In this document: positions 1 through 10,044 of the stretch, in pieces
Numbering within the stretch: position 1 is the first letter of the stretch
How the letters are laid out: each line of letters begins with the position of its first letter
From: an uncultured Roseicyclus sp.
GTDB taxonomy: Bacteria > Pseudomonadota > Alphaproteobacteria > Rhodobacterales > Rhodobacteraceae
DNA length: 64,000 nucleotides
Direction: 5' to 3'
NCBI GenBank assembly: GCA_947494975.1
Contig: CANLXA010000004.1
Coordinates: 1-64,000, forward strand
Position numbers and translations under genes: made by a program
Notes under the pieces: generated by a model
What the model saw: only the letters and a program-made list of their open reading frames with translations
What the model was told of the DNA's origin: nothing
Databases searched by the model: none

Positions 1-90
1 GCCCGATCCCGGGCCCCACTCTCTCCCTCCCAACAGCACCCTTCGCCTCAACAGGCGGAGGGTGTTCGCGTGGGGGGGAAGGGCGACAAC

Positions 91-120
91 AAAAAAGGGC
101 GCCGCAATGGGCGCCCTTTT
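91..120 (-). terminator. Intrinsic terminator after infB
   Basis: Arms GGGCGCC (97-103) and GGCGCCC (110-116) form a perfect 7-bp stem with a 6-nt loop. An A4/T4 extension lengthens the stem, and a run of six T follows on the minus strand (96-91). It lies 19 bases beyond the infB stop, so it is the natural end of the rimP-nusA-ylxR-infB transcript. The symmetric A and T flanks could let it work on both strands. Confidence 0.85.
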
Positions 121-138
121 CATGTTCTGAAGAGGGGA

Positions 139-2634
139 TCAGGTGAGCGAGCGCTCAACCTCTTCGCGTTCAAAGATCTCGATGACGTCGTCCGCCCGGA
201 TATCATCGTAATTCTCGAACGCCATGCCGCATTCCTGGCCCGACTGAACCTCTTTCACTTCATCCTTGAAGCGCTTGAGGGTTTTCAGCGTGCCTTCGTG
301 AATCACGACATCGTCGCGCAGGAGGCGCACACCGGCGGAGCGGCGCGCCACCCCTTCGGTCACAAGGCACCCGGCCACCGTGCCCACGCCCGAGACGCGG
401 AAGGTTTCCTTGATGGTGGCATATCCGATGAAGTTCTCGCGGATCTCGGCGCCCAGAAGGCCCGACGCTGCGGCTTTCACATCGTCCACAAGATCGTAGA
501 TCACCGAGTAATACCGGATCTCCACACCCTTCTGGTTCGCGGCCTGACGTGCCGGCGCATTGGCGCGGACGTTGAAGCCGATAACGGGTGTGCCGGAGGC
601 TTCGGCCAGGCCGATATCCGATTCCGTGATCGCGCCGACACCGTAATGCAGCACGCGGACTCGCACCTCGTCGTTGCCGATCTTCTCCAGCGCCTGCACG
701 ATGGCCTCGGCAGAGCCCTGAACATCGGCCTTCATGACGATCTGAAGCTCGGTCACGCTTTCATCCGCCTTGGCATTCGCCAACAACTGATCAAGTGTGG
801 TTGCCGCACCAGCCGCCGCGCGTTTGTCCTTGGCGGCCTGCTCACGGTATTCCGCGATCTCGCGGGCCTGTGCCTCGGTTTCCACGACATTGAGGACGTC
901 ACCGGCCTCCGGCGTGCCGTTGAGGCCAAGAACCTCGACCGGAACCGATGGGCCGGCTTCCTTGACGCGATCACCCTGGTCGTTGACCAGCGCACGGACC
1001 TTACCCCATTGCTCACCAACGACGAAGATATCGCCTTGGCGCAGCGTCCCGTTCTCGACAAGCACGGTTGCGACGGGGCCGCGGCCCACATCCAGCTGCG
1101 CTTCGATCACGGCGCCCTGTGCGGCGCGTTTCGGGTTGGCCTTCAACTCAAGAAGCTCCGCCTGAAGCGCGATGGCTTCGAGGAGTTCTGGCAGACCTTC
1201 GCCGGTCATGGCCGACACTTCCACATCCTGCACATCGCCGGACATCGCCTCGACGATCACCTCGTGCTGAAGCAGATCGGTGCGGACCTTTTGGGGATCC
1301 GCCGCCGGGCGGTCGATCTTGTTGATCGCCACGATCATCGGAACCTCGGCCGCCTTGGCATGCGCGATGGCCTCGATCGTCTGGGGCATGACGGCATCAT
1401 CCGCGGCCACAACAAGCACAACGATATCCGTCACCTGGGCCCCGCGGGCCCGCATCGACGTGAACGCGGCGTGGCCCGGCGTATCGAGGAAGCTGAGCAC
1501 CGCGCCCGATTCCGTCGTCACCTGGTAGGCACCGATATGCTGCGTGATCCCGCCCGCCTCGCCAGAGACCACGTTGGCCTGCCGGATCTTGTCGAGCAGC
1601 GAGGTCTTGCCGTGGTCGACGTGGCCCATGATCGTGATGACTGGGGGACGTGGCTGAAGATCTTCTTCCTTGTCTTCGACCGTATCGATGACCTGTTCGA
1701 CGTCGGAATCCGACACACGCTGCACGCGGTGACCGAATTCCTCGACGATCAGTTCCGCGGTATCGGCATCGATCGGCTGGTTCTGCGTGACCATCATGCC
1801 GTTGTTCATCAGCGCCTTGACCACATCGGCCACCCGCTCGGACATCCGGTTGGCCAGCTCCGATACGATGATCGTCTCTGGCACCTGCACGTCGCGCGTG
1901 ACCTTTTCGCGATCAACGGGACCACCCATGGCCTTCTGACGCTGGCGTTCCTGCTTGCGTTTCATGGCGGCCATGGAGCGTTGCCGCCCGCCTTCGCCAC
2001 CTGTCAGCGCCTGGTTCACGGTCAGCTTTCCGGACCGGCGACCACCGGCATCGTTGCCGCGGCCGCGGTTCTCGCGCTTGTTGTCCCGCTCGGGCTCACG
2101 CCGGGCGGGGGCCGCTTTGCCACCACCCCGGGGGCCGCCTGCGGCAGCGGCACCAGCAGCGGCACCGGCGGCCGCGGCGGGATCAACGGCGGGCTCGGCG
2201 GGTGCATTGCGGCGCGCCTCTTCCTCGGCCTTGCGGCGTTCGTCTTCTTCGGCCTTAGCCTTCAGCGCTTCTTCGCGCTCGCGCTCTTCGCGTTCCTTGG
2301 CCTCGGCTTCGGCGCGGCGGCGGTTGCGCTCTTCTTCGCGCTCCTGCTCGGCCTTCACACGCTCCTCGGCTTCCTCGGCCTCGCGCGCCTTCGCGTTCTG
2401 CAACGCCTTCAGACGGCGCTCCATCTCCGCGTCGGGGACCGACTTGTCCCGCTTGCCGCCTTCGGCGTTCTGTGCGGCAGCCGAAGGGGCGCCGGGCTTG
2501 GGCACCATCACACGCTTGCGCTTGGTTTCCACAACCACAGATTTAGTCCGCCCGCGTGAAAAGCTCTGGTTCACGCGGCCTGACCGGGCCCCACCGGAGA
2601 GGCCAAGGGGTTTTTTTCCGTCCTGATCGCTCAT
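139..2634 (-). CDS. infB: Translation initiation factor IF-2
   Basis: IF-2 is a GTPase that brings initiator fMet-tRNA to the 30S subunit and promotes subunit joining in the cytoplasm. The 831-residue product has a charged Ala/Glu/Arg-rich N-terminal linker (about residues 60-200), an IF2 N-terminal domain around 245-305, and a translation GTPase domain with G1 GHVDHGKT at 337-344, DTPGH (G3) and NKID (G4), followed by the beta-barrel and C-terminal IF2 domains. The open frame continues 90 codons upstream through ylxR, but the ATG at 2634 starts a typical MSDQDGKK end and overlaps the ylxR stop as ATGA, which indicates translational coupling. It is the last gene of the operon, and the terminator at 91-120 follows. 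Confidence 0.98.
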   Translation of the reverse strand: MSDQDGKKPLGLSGGARSGRVNQSFSRGRTKSVVVETKRKRVMVPKPGAPSAAAQNAEGGKRDKSVPDAEMERRLKALQNAKAREAEEAEERVKAEQEREEERNRRRAEAEAKEREEREREEALKAKAEEDERRKAEEEARRNAPAEPAVDPAAAAGAAAGAAAAGGPRGGGKAAPARREPERDNKRENRGRGNDAGGRRSGKLTVNQALTGGEGGRQRSMAAMKRKQERQRQKAMGGPVDREKVTRDVQVPETIIVSELANRMSERVADVVKALMNNGMMVTQNQPIDADTAELIVEEFGHRVQRVSDSDVEQVIDTVEDKEEDLQPRPPVITIMGHVDHGKTSLLDKIRQANVVSGEAGGITQHIGAYQVTTESGAVLSFLDTPGHAAFTSMRARGAQVTDIVVLVVAADDAVMPQTIEAIAHAKAAEVPMIVAINKIDRPAADPQKVRTDLLQHEVIVEAMSGDVQDVEVSAMTGEGLPELLEAIALQAELLELKANPKRAAQGAVIEAQLDVGRGPVATVLVENGTLRQGDIFVVGEQWGKVRALVNDQGDRVKEAGPSVPVEVLGLNGTPEAGDVLNVVETEAQAREIAEYREQAAKDKRAAAGAATTLDQLLANAKADESVTELQIVMKADVQGSAEAIVQALEKIGNDEVRVRVLHYGVGAITESDIGLAEASGTPVIGFNVRANAPARQAANQKGVEIRYYSVIYDLVDDVKAAASGLLGAEIRENFIGYATIKETFRVSGVGTVAGCLVTEGVARRSAGVRLLRDDVVIHEGTLKTLKRFKDEVKEVQSGQECGMAFENYDDIRADDVIEIFEREEVERSLT

Positions 2635-3263
2635 GCGTTCTGTCTGTCCTTCTCGGTGGTCTCGCCACCGTCTGCTATGCGCAGTCCCTGGAGTTTCGCG
2701 GCCCCCTCTACAACACGGGGGGCGAGTCCACCAGCGGCAAGCGCGCCATGTATCACACTTTGGCGTCCGAATGCCAAACCCAATTCCTGGGCTGTCAAAA
2801 TGCCAAAATATCGGGCCCCTTCCGGAGTCCAGAGTTTCGATTTTCCGCGTTCGGACCCATCGGAGGCCTGAAGCAGAACGGCGACCTTTTTCGTCGCCAG
2901 CCAATCCTTCACCTTCTCGAAGCCTGCCACGGCTCCACCCGCCTTCCGGTTGAGCGCGATCAAGTCCGTCACGCGCCGCGCCAGGGCGGCCTCAACCCGC
3001 TCGACCAGGTCCTCGGGCACCTGCACGGGCTGCTTGGCAGCACGCGAGAACAGGTTCTTCTTCACCGCCAGTTCCAACGCGGCACGGTCGGCAGACACCC
3101 AGATTCCCCGCCCGGGCAGTCGTTCCAGAATGTCCGGCGCGATCTGACCATCGGGGGCCACCACAAAACGGATCAAGCCGCGCTTTGGCGCGACCTCACC
3201 CGTGGCGATGCACTTGCGTTCCGGACCGTCTGATCGGTCCTTATGTCGGCCACCGCGGCTCAA
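2631..3263 (-). CDS. YlxR-type RNA-binding protein with L7Ae-like domain
   Basis: The protein has 210 residues. The N-terminal half is a DUF448/YlxR domain (motif ERKCIATGE at about 15-23, then a GRGIWV stretch). The C-terminal half (about 95-180) resembles the L7Ae/L30e RNA-binding fold, with [11 protein letters not shown] and a following alpha/beta pattern. YlxR proteins are nucleic-acid binding proteins encoded between nusA and infB in many bacteria, and this two-domain form is usual in alphaproteobacteria. The only suitable start is TTG at 3263, since no ATG or GTG gives the conserved MSRGG end. The gene starts 24 bases after the nusA stop and overlaps infB by 4 bases. The exact molecular role is not established. 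Confidence 0.9.
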   Translation of the reverse strand: MSRGGRHKDRSDGPERKCIATGEVAPKRGLIRFVVAPDGQIAPDILERLPGRGIWVSADRAALELAVKKNLFSRAAKQPVQVPEDLVERVEAALARRVTDLIALNRKAGGAVAGFEKVKDWLATKKVAVLLQASDGSERGKSKLWTPEGARYFGILTAQELGLAFGRQSVIHGALAAGGLAPRVVEGAAKLQGLRIADGGETTEKDRQNA

Positions 3264-3287
3264 GGCGCGGGCGCGGGCCAGAGGGCC

Positions 3288-5060
3288 TTAGCCCTCGGCC
3301 CCCTCCTCTACGGCGGCTTCGGATTCTGCGGCGGCCTGTGCCTCAAGCTCTTCGATGGTCACCCAACCAAGCTGCAGACGTGCGGTCATCACCATATTCT
3401 GCGCCTCCTCAAGGCTGACATCGAAGGGTTCCAGAAGCCCGTCATCTTTCACCCGCTCACCGCCGTCGGTGGTCCAGCCACCCGCCAGTTCCCAATCGGC
3501 GCAGGTTGCGAAATCATCCAGCGTCTTCACGCCATCTTCGCCAAGGGCCACCAGCATTTGGGGCGTGAGGCCGTCGAAGTCAATGAGGCTATCTTCTACA
3601 CCCAGTTCGCGGGCCTTCTCCAGCGCCTTCTTGTTTTGCTCTTCCAGATAGTCGCGGGCGCGGGCCTGCAGCTCTTTCGCGGTGTCCTCATCCACCCCAT
3701 CGATGACCAGCAATTCGTCGATCTCCACATAGGCGACCTCTTCCAGCGCGGTGAAGCCTTCGGATACCAGAAGCTGCGCGAAGAACTCGTCCAGGTCGAG
3801 CGTATCCATGAAGAGCTTCGTGCGCTCTTCGAACTCGGCCTGCCGACGCTTGGATTCCTCTTCCTCGGTCAGGATGTCGATATCCAGGCCGGTCAGCTGG
3901 CTGGCGAGGCGCACGTTCTGGCCGCGCCGCCCGATGGCCAGGCTGAGTTGCTCATCAGGGACGACAACCTCGATCTTGTTGGCGTCTTCATCCAGAACCA
4001 CCTTCGACACTTCGGCGGGCTGAAGCGCGTTCACCAAGAAGGTCGGCGCGTCTTCGTTCCACGGGATGATGTCGATCTTCTCACCCTGAAGCTCGTTCAC
4101 CACCGCCTGCACGCGGCTGCCGCGCATACCCACACAGGCACCGACCGGATCGATGCCGTTATCGTAGGAAATGACGGCGATCTTGGCGCGCGAGCCGGGG
4201 TCACGGGCCACGGCCTTGATCTCGATGATGCCGTCGTAAATCTCGGGCACTTCCATCTTGAACAGTTCCCGCATGAATTCCGGTGCCGTTCGCGACAGGA
4301 AGATCTGGTGGCCGCGGTTCTCGCGGCGCACGTCCTTGATGTAGCAGCGGATACGGTCGCCGTTGCGATAGGCTTCACGGCCGATCTTCTCGTTCCGGCG
4401 CAGTTGCGCCTCACCGGCGCCCACGTCGACGATGACGTTGCCGTATTCCTCGCGCTTGACGACACCGTTGATGATCTCGCCCACACGGTCCTTGAATTCG
4501 GCGTATTGGCGATCGCGCTCGGCCTCGCGCACCTTTTGCAAGATGACCTGCTTGGCGGATTGCGCGGCGATGCGGCCCATTTCGACCGGCGGCACTTCGT
4601 CGGAGATCAGGTCGCCAAGCTCGGGCTCCATATTCTGATCGACACCTTCGGTCAGCATGCGGTCCACTTCGGTGGGCGCGCGCATGGAGAAGCGACGCAC
4701 GGCAACGGTGCCGGTCTGCTCCCCTTCCTCATCGTAAACAGGTGAGGTTGCGTTGGCGACAACGACGTTCGGGCGTTCACCCGCCACAAGCGCCTTGGCC
4801 TGCTCCAGCGACATTTCCGCCTTCTCGTTTTCCAGCAGGTCCGGGTCCGTCACTGTGCGCACACGGGTGAAGGTGGCGCGGCCCGTCTTGCGGTCGATGG
4901 AGACGCGGATATCAAGCTCGGACCCGTAGCGGGACTTCGCCGCACGTGCGAGGCTTTCTTCCATCGCTTCGACCACCAGATTGGGGTCGATCATCTTTTC
5001 GCGGGCCACGGCCTCGGCGGTTTGCAGCAATTCCAGCTGGTTGGCGGATGTAATAGCCAT
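3288..5060 (-). CDS. nusA: Transcription termination/antitermination factor NusA
   Basis: NusA binds RNA polymerase and nascent RNA and modulates pausing, intrinsic termination and antitermination. The 590-residue product has the N-terminal polymerase-binding domain (about 1-125), an S1 domain (about 135-200), two KH domains (about 230-345, with GMRGSRVQAVVNEL and IGRRGQNVRLA patterns), and a C-terminal region with helix-hairpin-helix and acidic repeats (about 350-540). The tail is Ala/Glu rich. The start is the ATG at 5060, five bases after the rimP stop codon. It is the second gene of rimP-nusA-ylxR-infB. In E. coli the equivalent operon is autoregulated by NusA, which makes the terminator in the leader here of interest. 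Confidence 0.98.
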   Translation of the reverse strand: MAITSANQLELLQTAEAVAREKMIDPNLVVEAMEESLARAAKSRYGSELDIRVSIDRKTGRATFTRVRTVTDPDLLENEKAEMSLEQAKALVAGERPNVVVANATSPVYDEEGEQTGTVAVRRFSMRAPTEVDRMLTEGVDQNMEPELGDLISDEVPPVEMGRIAAQSAKQVILQKVREAERDRQYAEFKDRVGEIINGVVKREEYGNVIVDVGAGEAQLRRNEKIGREAYRNGDRIRCYIKDVRRENRGHQIFLSRTAPEFMRELFKMEVPEIYDGIIEIKAVARDPGSRAKIAVISYDNGIDPVGACVGMRGSRVQAVVNELQGEKIDIIPWNEDAPTFLVNALQPAEVSKVVLDEDANKIEVVVPDEQLSLAIGRRGQNVRLASQLTGLDIDILTEEEESKRRQAEFEERTKLFMDTLDLDEFFAQLLVSEGFTALEEVAYVEIDELLVIDGVDEDTAKELQARARDYLEEQNKKALEKARELGVEDSLIDFDGLTPQMLVALGEDGVKTLDDFATCADWELAGGWTTDGGERVKDDGLLEPFDVSLEEAQNMVMTARLQLGWVTIEELEAQAAAESEAAVEEGAEG

Positions 5061-5065
5061 GGGAT

Positions 5066-5650
5066 TTACTCCTCTGCCTCGGTGGGCACTTCTTCGATGT
5101 CGTCAAACTTGGTTTCGTCGATGATGCCCGCATCTTTACGTTGCTTGAGCATCTCTTTGATCAGGTCGTCGGTCAGGACGAGTTTCGCGTCGGACAGCCA
5201 GTCGTAATGTAGGCCGACGGTCACGGTTTCACCGCCGTCTTCCAGGTTCAGCAAAACCTCGTCACCCTCGACACCCGCCAGCACGCCTTTGAAACGGCGG
5301 CGGCCATCGATCATGTCGGTGGTCTCGATCTTGGCCTCGTAGCCCTCGAACGTCTCGAAATCCTTCAACCGCGTCAGCGGCCGGTCGATGCCGGGGCTGG
5401 ACACCTCAAGCGCATAGGGATCTTCCAGCGGGTCTTCGACATCCAGAAGGACCGAGATCGCGTTGGAGATCTGGGCGCATTCATCCACCTCGATCCCGCC
5501 TTCGGGTCGTTCGGCCATAACTTGCAACGTCTTGGTCTTGCCGCCCTGCACGCGAATGCGCACAACTTCGAACCCGAGGTTTTCAATCGCGGGCGTCAGG
5601 ATCTCCGCCATGCGGCGATCCATGGTGGTCTTGGCAATCAGGTCAGACAT
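5066..5650 (-). CDS. rimP: Ribosome maturation factor RimP
   Basis: RimP assists maturation of the 30S subunit. The 194-residue product begins [13 protein letters not shown] and shows the family core: an N-terminal alpha/beta domain ending in a [14 protein letters not shown] motif (about 80-95) and a C-terminal SH3-like barrel that includes [15 protein letters not shown]. The C-terminus is acidic. The open frame extends 49 codons further upstream but would run through an intrinsic terminator (5677-5702), so the ATG at 5650 is chosen. It is the first gene of the operon that continues with nusA five bases downstream. Confidence 0.96.
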   Translation of the reverse strand: MSDLIAKTTMDRRMAEILTPAIENLGFEVVRIRVQGGKTKTLQVMAERPEGGIEVDECAQISNAISVLLDVEDPLEDPYALEVSSPGIDRPLTRLKDFETFEGYEAKIETTDMIDGRRRFKGVLAGVEGDEVLLNLEDGGETVTVGLHYDWLSDAKLVLTDDLIKEMLKQRKDAGIIDETKFDDIEEVPTEAEE

Positions 5651-5676
5651 GGTTTGCAGTATCGAGCTTTCAGGCA

Positions 5677-5702
5677 CAAAAAAACGGGCGCGCGGCCCGT
5701 TG
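5677..5702 (-). terminator. Intrinsic terminator in the rimP leader (possible attenuator)
   Basis: On the minus strand AACGGGC and GCCCGTT form a perfect 7-bp stem (5701-5695 with 5689-5683) around a 5-nt loop, followed by seven T (5684-5678). It ends only 27 bases before the rimP ATG, which is too close to fit an ordinary promoter between them. It may end transcripts from the upstream I78 gene, or act as an attenuator that the rimP-nusA-infB transcript must read through. An upstream leader segment (5742-5736, GCGCGGC) is perfectly complementary to GCCGCGC in the left arm and loop of the hairpin, so an alternative fold is possible. Confidence 0.75.
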
Positions 5703-5756
5703 AAACTCTCCGGTGGAGCGCTGGATCGTGACCCAGCCGCGCCGCTGTTGAAAGCG

Positions 5757-5785
5757 ATATAGGGGGAATCAGGACGGGGCGCAAG
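5757..5785 (-). promoter_or_regulatory. Candidate promoter of the rimP-nusA-infB operon (RpoH-like)
   Basis: Reading the minus strand, CTTG (5785-5782) is separated by 18 bases from CCTATAT (5763-5757), which matches the alphaproteobacterial heat-shock sigma pattern CTTG-N17/18-CYTATNT. The same bases also read as a sigma-70 type TTGCGC-N17-TATATC. It overlaps the end of the upstream I78 gene, and transcription from it would give a leader of roughly 100 bases that includes the terminator hairpin. This is an inference from sequence match only. Confidence 0.55.
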
Positions 5786-5787
5786 GC

Positions 5788-6042
5788 TCAGCCGCAATGG
5801 ACGTCGCGAACGACGTCATTGGCATCAACCTCGAAGTTCAGACGCACCGGATCGGGCGCGATATTCCGTTGACTGTCCGGATAGATCACGCGGAAAACCG
5901 GTGGCAGATGCCCGTCATCCTCTAGCTGCTCCACGCTTTCGCCGAGATAGGCGCGCCATTGCTTGGCATCGCATTCCACATCATGGGCGAATGCGGGCAG
6001 CGCGAGAGGGATCAGCATCATCAGCAACAGGGCGCGTGTCAT
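5788..6042 (-). CDS. Exported I78-family peptidase inhibitor-like protein (1 of 3)
   Basis: This is a small exported protein of 84 residues from the ATG at 6042. A signal peptide ([19 protein letters not shown]) is followed by a short mature domain. The domain keeps the pattern of peptidase inhibitor family I78: a first Cys (VECD), a YLGE segment, a central R/P segment, PVRLNFEVD, and a final DVHCG. Members of this family are thought to inhibit serine peptidases, but this protein's target is unknown. The open frame begins 13 codons earlier, but the signal peptide fixes the start at 6042. Two further I78-like genes lie directly upstream on the same strand. Confidence 0.78.
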   Translation of the reverse strand: MTRALLLMMLIPLALPAFAHDVECDAKQWRAYLGESVEQLEDDGHLPPVFRVIYPDSQRNIAPDPVRLNFEVDANDVVRDVHCG

Positions 6043-6114
6043 CGACCAAATGTCAGACACGCGCCCCTTCGGCGCAAGCAAGGGATTGCGGCGGCGGGTG
6101 CAGGTTTGCCCGGA

Positions 6115-6474
6115 TCAGCCGCAATAGACCCGCTCCACATGGCCGCTCTGCCCAATGGCAACGTTCAGGCGCGTTGCGATGTATTGCGTGGTGCGGATGG
6201 TGCCGGGATGAACGACCTCGGCATGGCCGGGCAGCGGGTAAATGCTCGGGTGCAGGCCAACCAGGTACTGGAAGTGGGATGCGCCGCAATCCTGCCCCTG
6301 AACGGGAAGAACAGGTGCAGGCTGCCAGCCGTTGCCGTCAATCGGGCTGGTCACCGGCGTGCCCAGATTGGGCATGCTACTGGGGCCGAAGTTTCCGATG
6401 GTTTGTGCGCCCGCAACGGCGGGGGCAAATGCAAGAAGAAGAGCGGCGGCAATGGCCTTGGTGCGAATGGTCAT
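6115..6474 (-). CDS. Exported I78-family peptidase inhibitor-like protein (2 of 3)
   Basis: The product has 119 residues. A clear signal peptide (about 1-23, ending AVAGAQ) is followed by a Pro/Gly-rich linker of roughly 35 residues and then the I78 core: DCGASHFQYLVG, a central segment ending HPGTIRT, TRLNVAI and the terminal RVYCG. The first and last Cys and the RLN motif match the family and both neighbours. The extra linker after the signal peptide is not present in the other two copies. The likely location is periplasmic or secreted. The target peptidase is unknown, and inhibitor activity is inferred only from family resemblance. Confidence 0.8.
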   Translation of the reverse strand: MTIRTKAIAAALLLAFAPAVAGAQTIGNFGPSSMPNLGTPVTSPIDGNGWQPAPVLPVQGQDCGASHFQYLVGLHPSIYPLPGHAEVVHPGTIRTTQYIATRLNVAIGQSGHVERVYCG

Positions 6475-6555
6475 GGATCAAACTCCGTAAGTGAATGTGG
6501 ATGTTTGATGGATGACGATCCGCTGAAATACTACTCACGAGCCCGTAGGGTAAGG

Positions 6556-6828
6556 TTATCCGCACCAGATCCGCGTGATGCGATTGTCCTCGTCGAGATC
6601 GAAGTTGATCCGCTCCAGCCGATAGTCCTGCGTGATCGCGCTCCCGGGCGGGATGACTCGCTTCGGCGCCTCCAGGACCAGCATCTCGGCAATCTCGCCG
6701 ATCTGTCCCACCAGGCCCGCAAAACCGGCCGCTCCGCAAGTGTCGGTCACGGCGCCGTTATCGTCCGTTTGCGCCATGGTGATCACGGGAAGCGTCATCA
6801 AGATCGCGATCAGGGGGAAACGAGTCAT
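6556..6828 (-). CDS. Exported I78-family peptidase inhibitor-like protein (3 of 3)
   Basis: The product has 90 residues from the ATG at 6828, which has a strong GGAGG ribosome-binding site 5 bases upstream. An earlier in-frame start at 6897 is disfavoured because it would bury the signal peptide ([20 protein letters not shown]). The mature part has the I78 pattern [39 protein letters not shown] and the terminal RIWCG. It is the most family-typical of the three copies. It is divergent from the adhC gene across a 74-base gap that must hold both promoters. Confidence 0.85.
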   Translation of the reverse strand: MTRFPLIAILMTLPVITMAQTDDNGAVTDTCGAAGFAGLVGQIGEIAEMLVLEAPKRVIPPGSAITQDYRLERINFDLDEDNRITRIWCG

Positions 6829-6902
6829 GGTATCCTCCGTTGCGTTGCACCGCAGATTGTCACAGTCTCCTCTCAAAGCAAGACTCTGGGAGGACACGCA
6901 AA

Positions 6903-8015
<1,113 letters not shown>

Positions 8016-8057
8016 CCCCTTCCTTGTCCCCAAGAGTATTTTTGAAAGGACCCCACG

Positions 8058-8477
8058 ATGAAGAGCACACGCATTTTGGCCGCTGTGGCCCTTACGCTTG
8101 GCGCCGCAGGCGCGGCCCAGGCCGAAGGCTGGACCGTGACTGACTTCAACTCGGTCGCCGACCGGGAAACCTGCATGAACTACGCTGAAACCACCTTCAA
8201 CACCTATCGCGCGCGGTTCGGAGCCGAGGGTTTCACAGGCCGCTCAACCTGGACGATCGGTGGCTACGACCTGCGCGGCGAAGTGGTGGACGGCCTGTTC
8301 ATCTGCGCCGATGAAAGCGGCCTCGTGGCGCCTTTCCTCGTTGTCTACAACGTGGATGATGACGGCGATGCACGCGAGACGATTGCGGACCGCCTGGGCG
8401 ATATCTGGGATGAGATCGTGGCTGGCAATGGCGTGCCCGGCGGCGGGGCCGCACCGGCAACGGGCGGCACGAAGTAA
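8058..8477 (+). CDS. Exported protein of unknown function
   Basis: The 139-residue protein has a signal peptide (about 1-22, ending AAQAEG) and a mature part containing DRETCMNYAE, STWTIGGYDLRGEVVDGLFICAD and a Gly/Ala/Pro-rich tail (PGGGAAPATGG). Two Cys in the mature part could form a disulfide. No family is recognised. It starts 42 bases after adhC with the AAAGGA ribosome-binding site at 8045-8050, so it could be co-transcribed with adhC. It may be a periplasmic protein typical of Rhodobacterales. Confidence 0.75.
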   Translation: MKSTRILAAVALTLGAAGAAQAEGWTVTDFNSVADRETCMNYAETTFNTYRARFGAEGFTGRSTWTIGGYDLRGEVVDGLFICADESGLVAPFLVVYNVDDDGDARETIADRLGDIWDEIVAGNGVPGGGAAPATGGTK

Positions 8478-8498
8478 CCCAATCCCCTTTCGGACGTG

Positions 8499-8530
8499 CG
8501 GGCCGTCTTGTCAGGCGGCCCGTATCTGTT
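8499..8530 (+). terminator. Possible weak terminator hairpin
   Basis: CGGGCCG (8499-8505) and CGGCCCG (8516-8522) form a perfect 7-bp stem with a 10-nt loop 21 bases after the stop of the exported protein. The following bases, TATCTGTTT, are only partly T-rich, so termination efficiency is uncertain. Confidence 0.45.
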
Positions 8531-8656
8531 TCGGGACGGGGCCGCGCGACAGCGCCGAGTGTCTCGCACAAGCATAGTAATTTTACGCTTCAATGACGGC
8601 GGGTGTTTCCCCTTCCGTGCGTCCTGTGCCACAAAGTCAGCCAAAGGGGACCCGCC

Positions 8657-9376
8657 ATGGCCAACGATACTCCGCTTCTTGCCGTCCTGATCGACGCAGA
8701 CAATACCAGCTACAAGCACGCGCAGGCGATCTTCGAGGAAATCGCCGGGTTCGGTGAAGCCTCTGTCCGACGGATCTACGGGGATTTCAGTTCCACCCAT
8801 ATGAAGGGCTGGTCGGGGGTGCAGGCCGAATACGGCATCGTCCCGTTCCACCAGCCCGCCAATACCGTTGGCAAGAACGCATCGGATATCGCCTTGGTGA
8901 TAGATGCGATGGACCTGTTGCATTCGGGCCGGTTCGACGGCTTCGTCCTGTGCTCCAGCGACAGCGATTTCACCCGTCTGGCCAGCCGCATCCGCGAGCA
9001 GGGCCTCGACGTCTACGGGATCGGCCAGCGGAAGACACCGGAAGCCTTCCGCAAGGCCTGCAAGCGATTCATCTTCATTGAAAATATCCTGCCCGAGCAG
9101 GCCAAGGGCAATGACACCACCAAATCAGAACCCAAGCGCGAGGCCAAATCGCTGAATGAGGCCCGCGACCTGATCTTCCGGGCCATGGAAGGGATCGAGC
9201 AGGACGACGATTGGTATTCATTGGGGCAGCTCGGCCAATACCTGACCGCCGCCAACCCGGATTTCGACACCCGCACCTATGGCAAACGCAAACTGAGCGA
9301 CCTGATCGAAAGCCTGAAAATGCTTGAGGTGAAACGCGGCCAGGGCAACCAGCTTCTGGTACGGCGACTGGACTGA
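8657..9376 (+). CDS. NYN-domain (LabA-like PIN) protein with C-terminal LOTUS/OST-HTH domain
   Basis: The product has 239 residues. The N-terminal domain (about 5-145) is a NYN/DUF88 PIN-like nuclease fold with the acidic residues expected for metal binding: Asp13 in LIDADN, Asp77 in NASDIAL and the SDSDF pair at Asp102/Asp104. After a charged linker, residues 165-239 resemble an OST-HTH/LOTUS winged-helix RNA-binding domain (LNEARDLIFRAM through MLEVKRGQGNQLLVRRL). A predicted RNA-cleaving or RNA-binding role follows from the families, but the substrate is unknown. The ATG at 8657 follows AAAGGGGA. The gene is monocistronic and converges with the tetR gene, with which it abuts end to end. 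Confidence 0.88.
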   Translation: MANDTPLLAVLIDADNTSYKHAQAIFEEIAGFGEASVRRIYGDFSSTHMKGWSGVQAEYGIVPFHQPANTVGKNASDIALVIDAMDLLHSGRFDGFVLCSSDSDFTRLASRIREQGLDVYGIGQRKTPEAFRKACKRFIFIENILPEQAKGNDTTKSEPKREAKSLNEARDLIFRAMEGIEQDDDWYSLGQLGQYLTAANPDFDTRTYGKRKLSDLIESLKMLEVKRGQGNQLLVRRLD

Positions 9377-10009
9377 TCAGCCGACGGCCGCAGGCTTGCG
9401 GCGATACCGGGCCAGGAACGTGCGCACGGCCTCGTCCACGATGCGGTCGAGTTCCTCTTCCGACGGGTCCTTTTCGATCCCGAACATGACTTTGAGCATC
9501 AAATCGGTCCGGCAAAGCTGTGCCAATTGATCGGCGGCCAGGAACGGATCTTCGATATCCAGAACGGCCTTGGCCTTGTCGCTGCACAGGAAGCCGGCGA
9601 TCTTCTCGCCCCAATGCTTCGGGCCGCTTGCATAGAAGGTCTCTCCCAATTCGGGGAACCGTTTCGCCTCGGCCACGCAGACGCGGAACATGTCCTGTCC
9701 GAAATCACTGACGAAAAAGGTGATCAGCTTCTTGCAGATGACGCAGAGCTTTTCCTCGACCGAGAGGCCCGTCTGCTCAAACAGGACCTCGACCTCGGAC
9801 TGCGCATCGCATTCCTGTTTCAATACTTCCAGAAACAGATGCTGCTTGTCGGGAAAGTAGCTGTAGAGGGTGGCCTTCGAGACGCCCGCATCGCGCGCGA
9901 TCTCGTCAACGGAGGCACCCTCGAAGCCTTCACGCATGAAAACCGCGCGGGCACCGGCAATCACCTGGTCGTATTTACGACCCTTCTTGATCTGCGTTTC
10001 CGCGTTCAT
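9377..10009 (-). CDS. TetR/AcrR-family transcriptional regulator
   Basis: The 210-residue product has an N-terminal helix-turn-helix (about 25-60: FEGASVDEIARDAGVSKATLYSYF, interrupted here by no changes from the family pattern) and a C-terminal ligand domain of the AcrR/TetR_C type. The start chosen is the ATG at 10009; an upstream extension to 10126 is non-conserved. An inverted repeat in its own promoter (10045-10063) closely matches two sites between the next two genes (10443-10461 and 10475-10493). This suggests that the regulator controls itself and the divergent pair made of the small exported protein and the AEC transporter. Confidence 0.92.
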   Translation of the reverse strand: MNAETQIKKGRKYDQVIAGARAVFMREGFEGASVDEIARDAGVSKATLYSYFPDKQHLFLEVLKQECDAQSEVEVLFEQTGLSVEEKLCVICKKLITFFVSDFGQDMFRVCVAEAKRFPELGETFYASGPKHWGEKIAGFLCSDKAKAVLDIEDPFLAADQLAQLCRTDLMLKVMFGIEKDPSEEELDRIVDEAVRTFLARYRRKPAAVG

Positions 10010-10044
10010 GTTGTGACGTCTCTTCCCATCCTGACACCTATTGT

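Noticed and set aside
70-2559. Plus-strand open frame of 829 codons opposite infB
   Set aside because: It is the mirror of the infB coding sequence. It has no ribosome-binding site, a composition rich in His, Arg and Gly typical of reverse-strand shadows in GC-rich DNA, and no domain.
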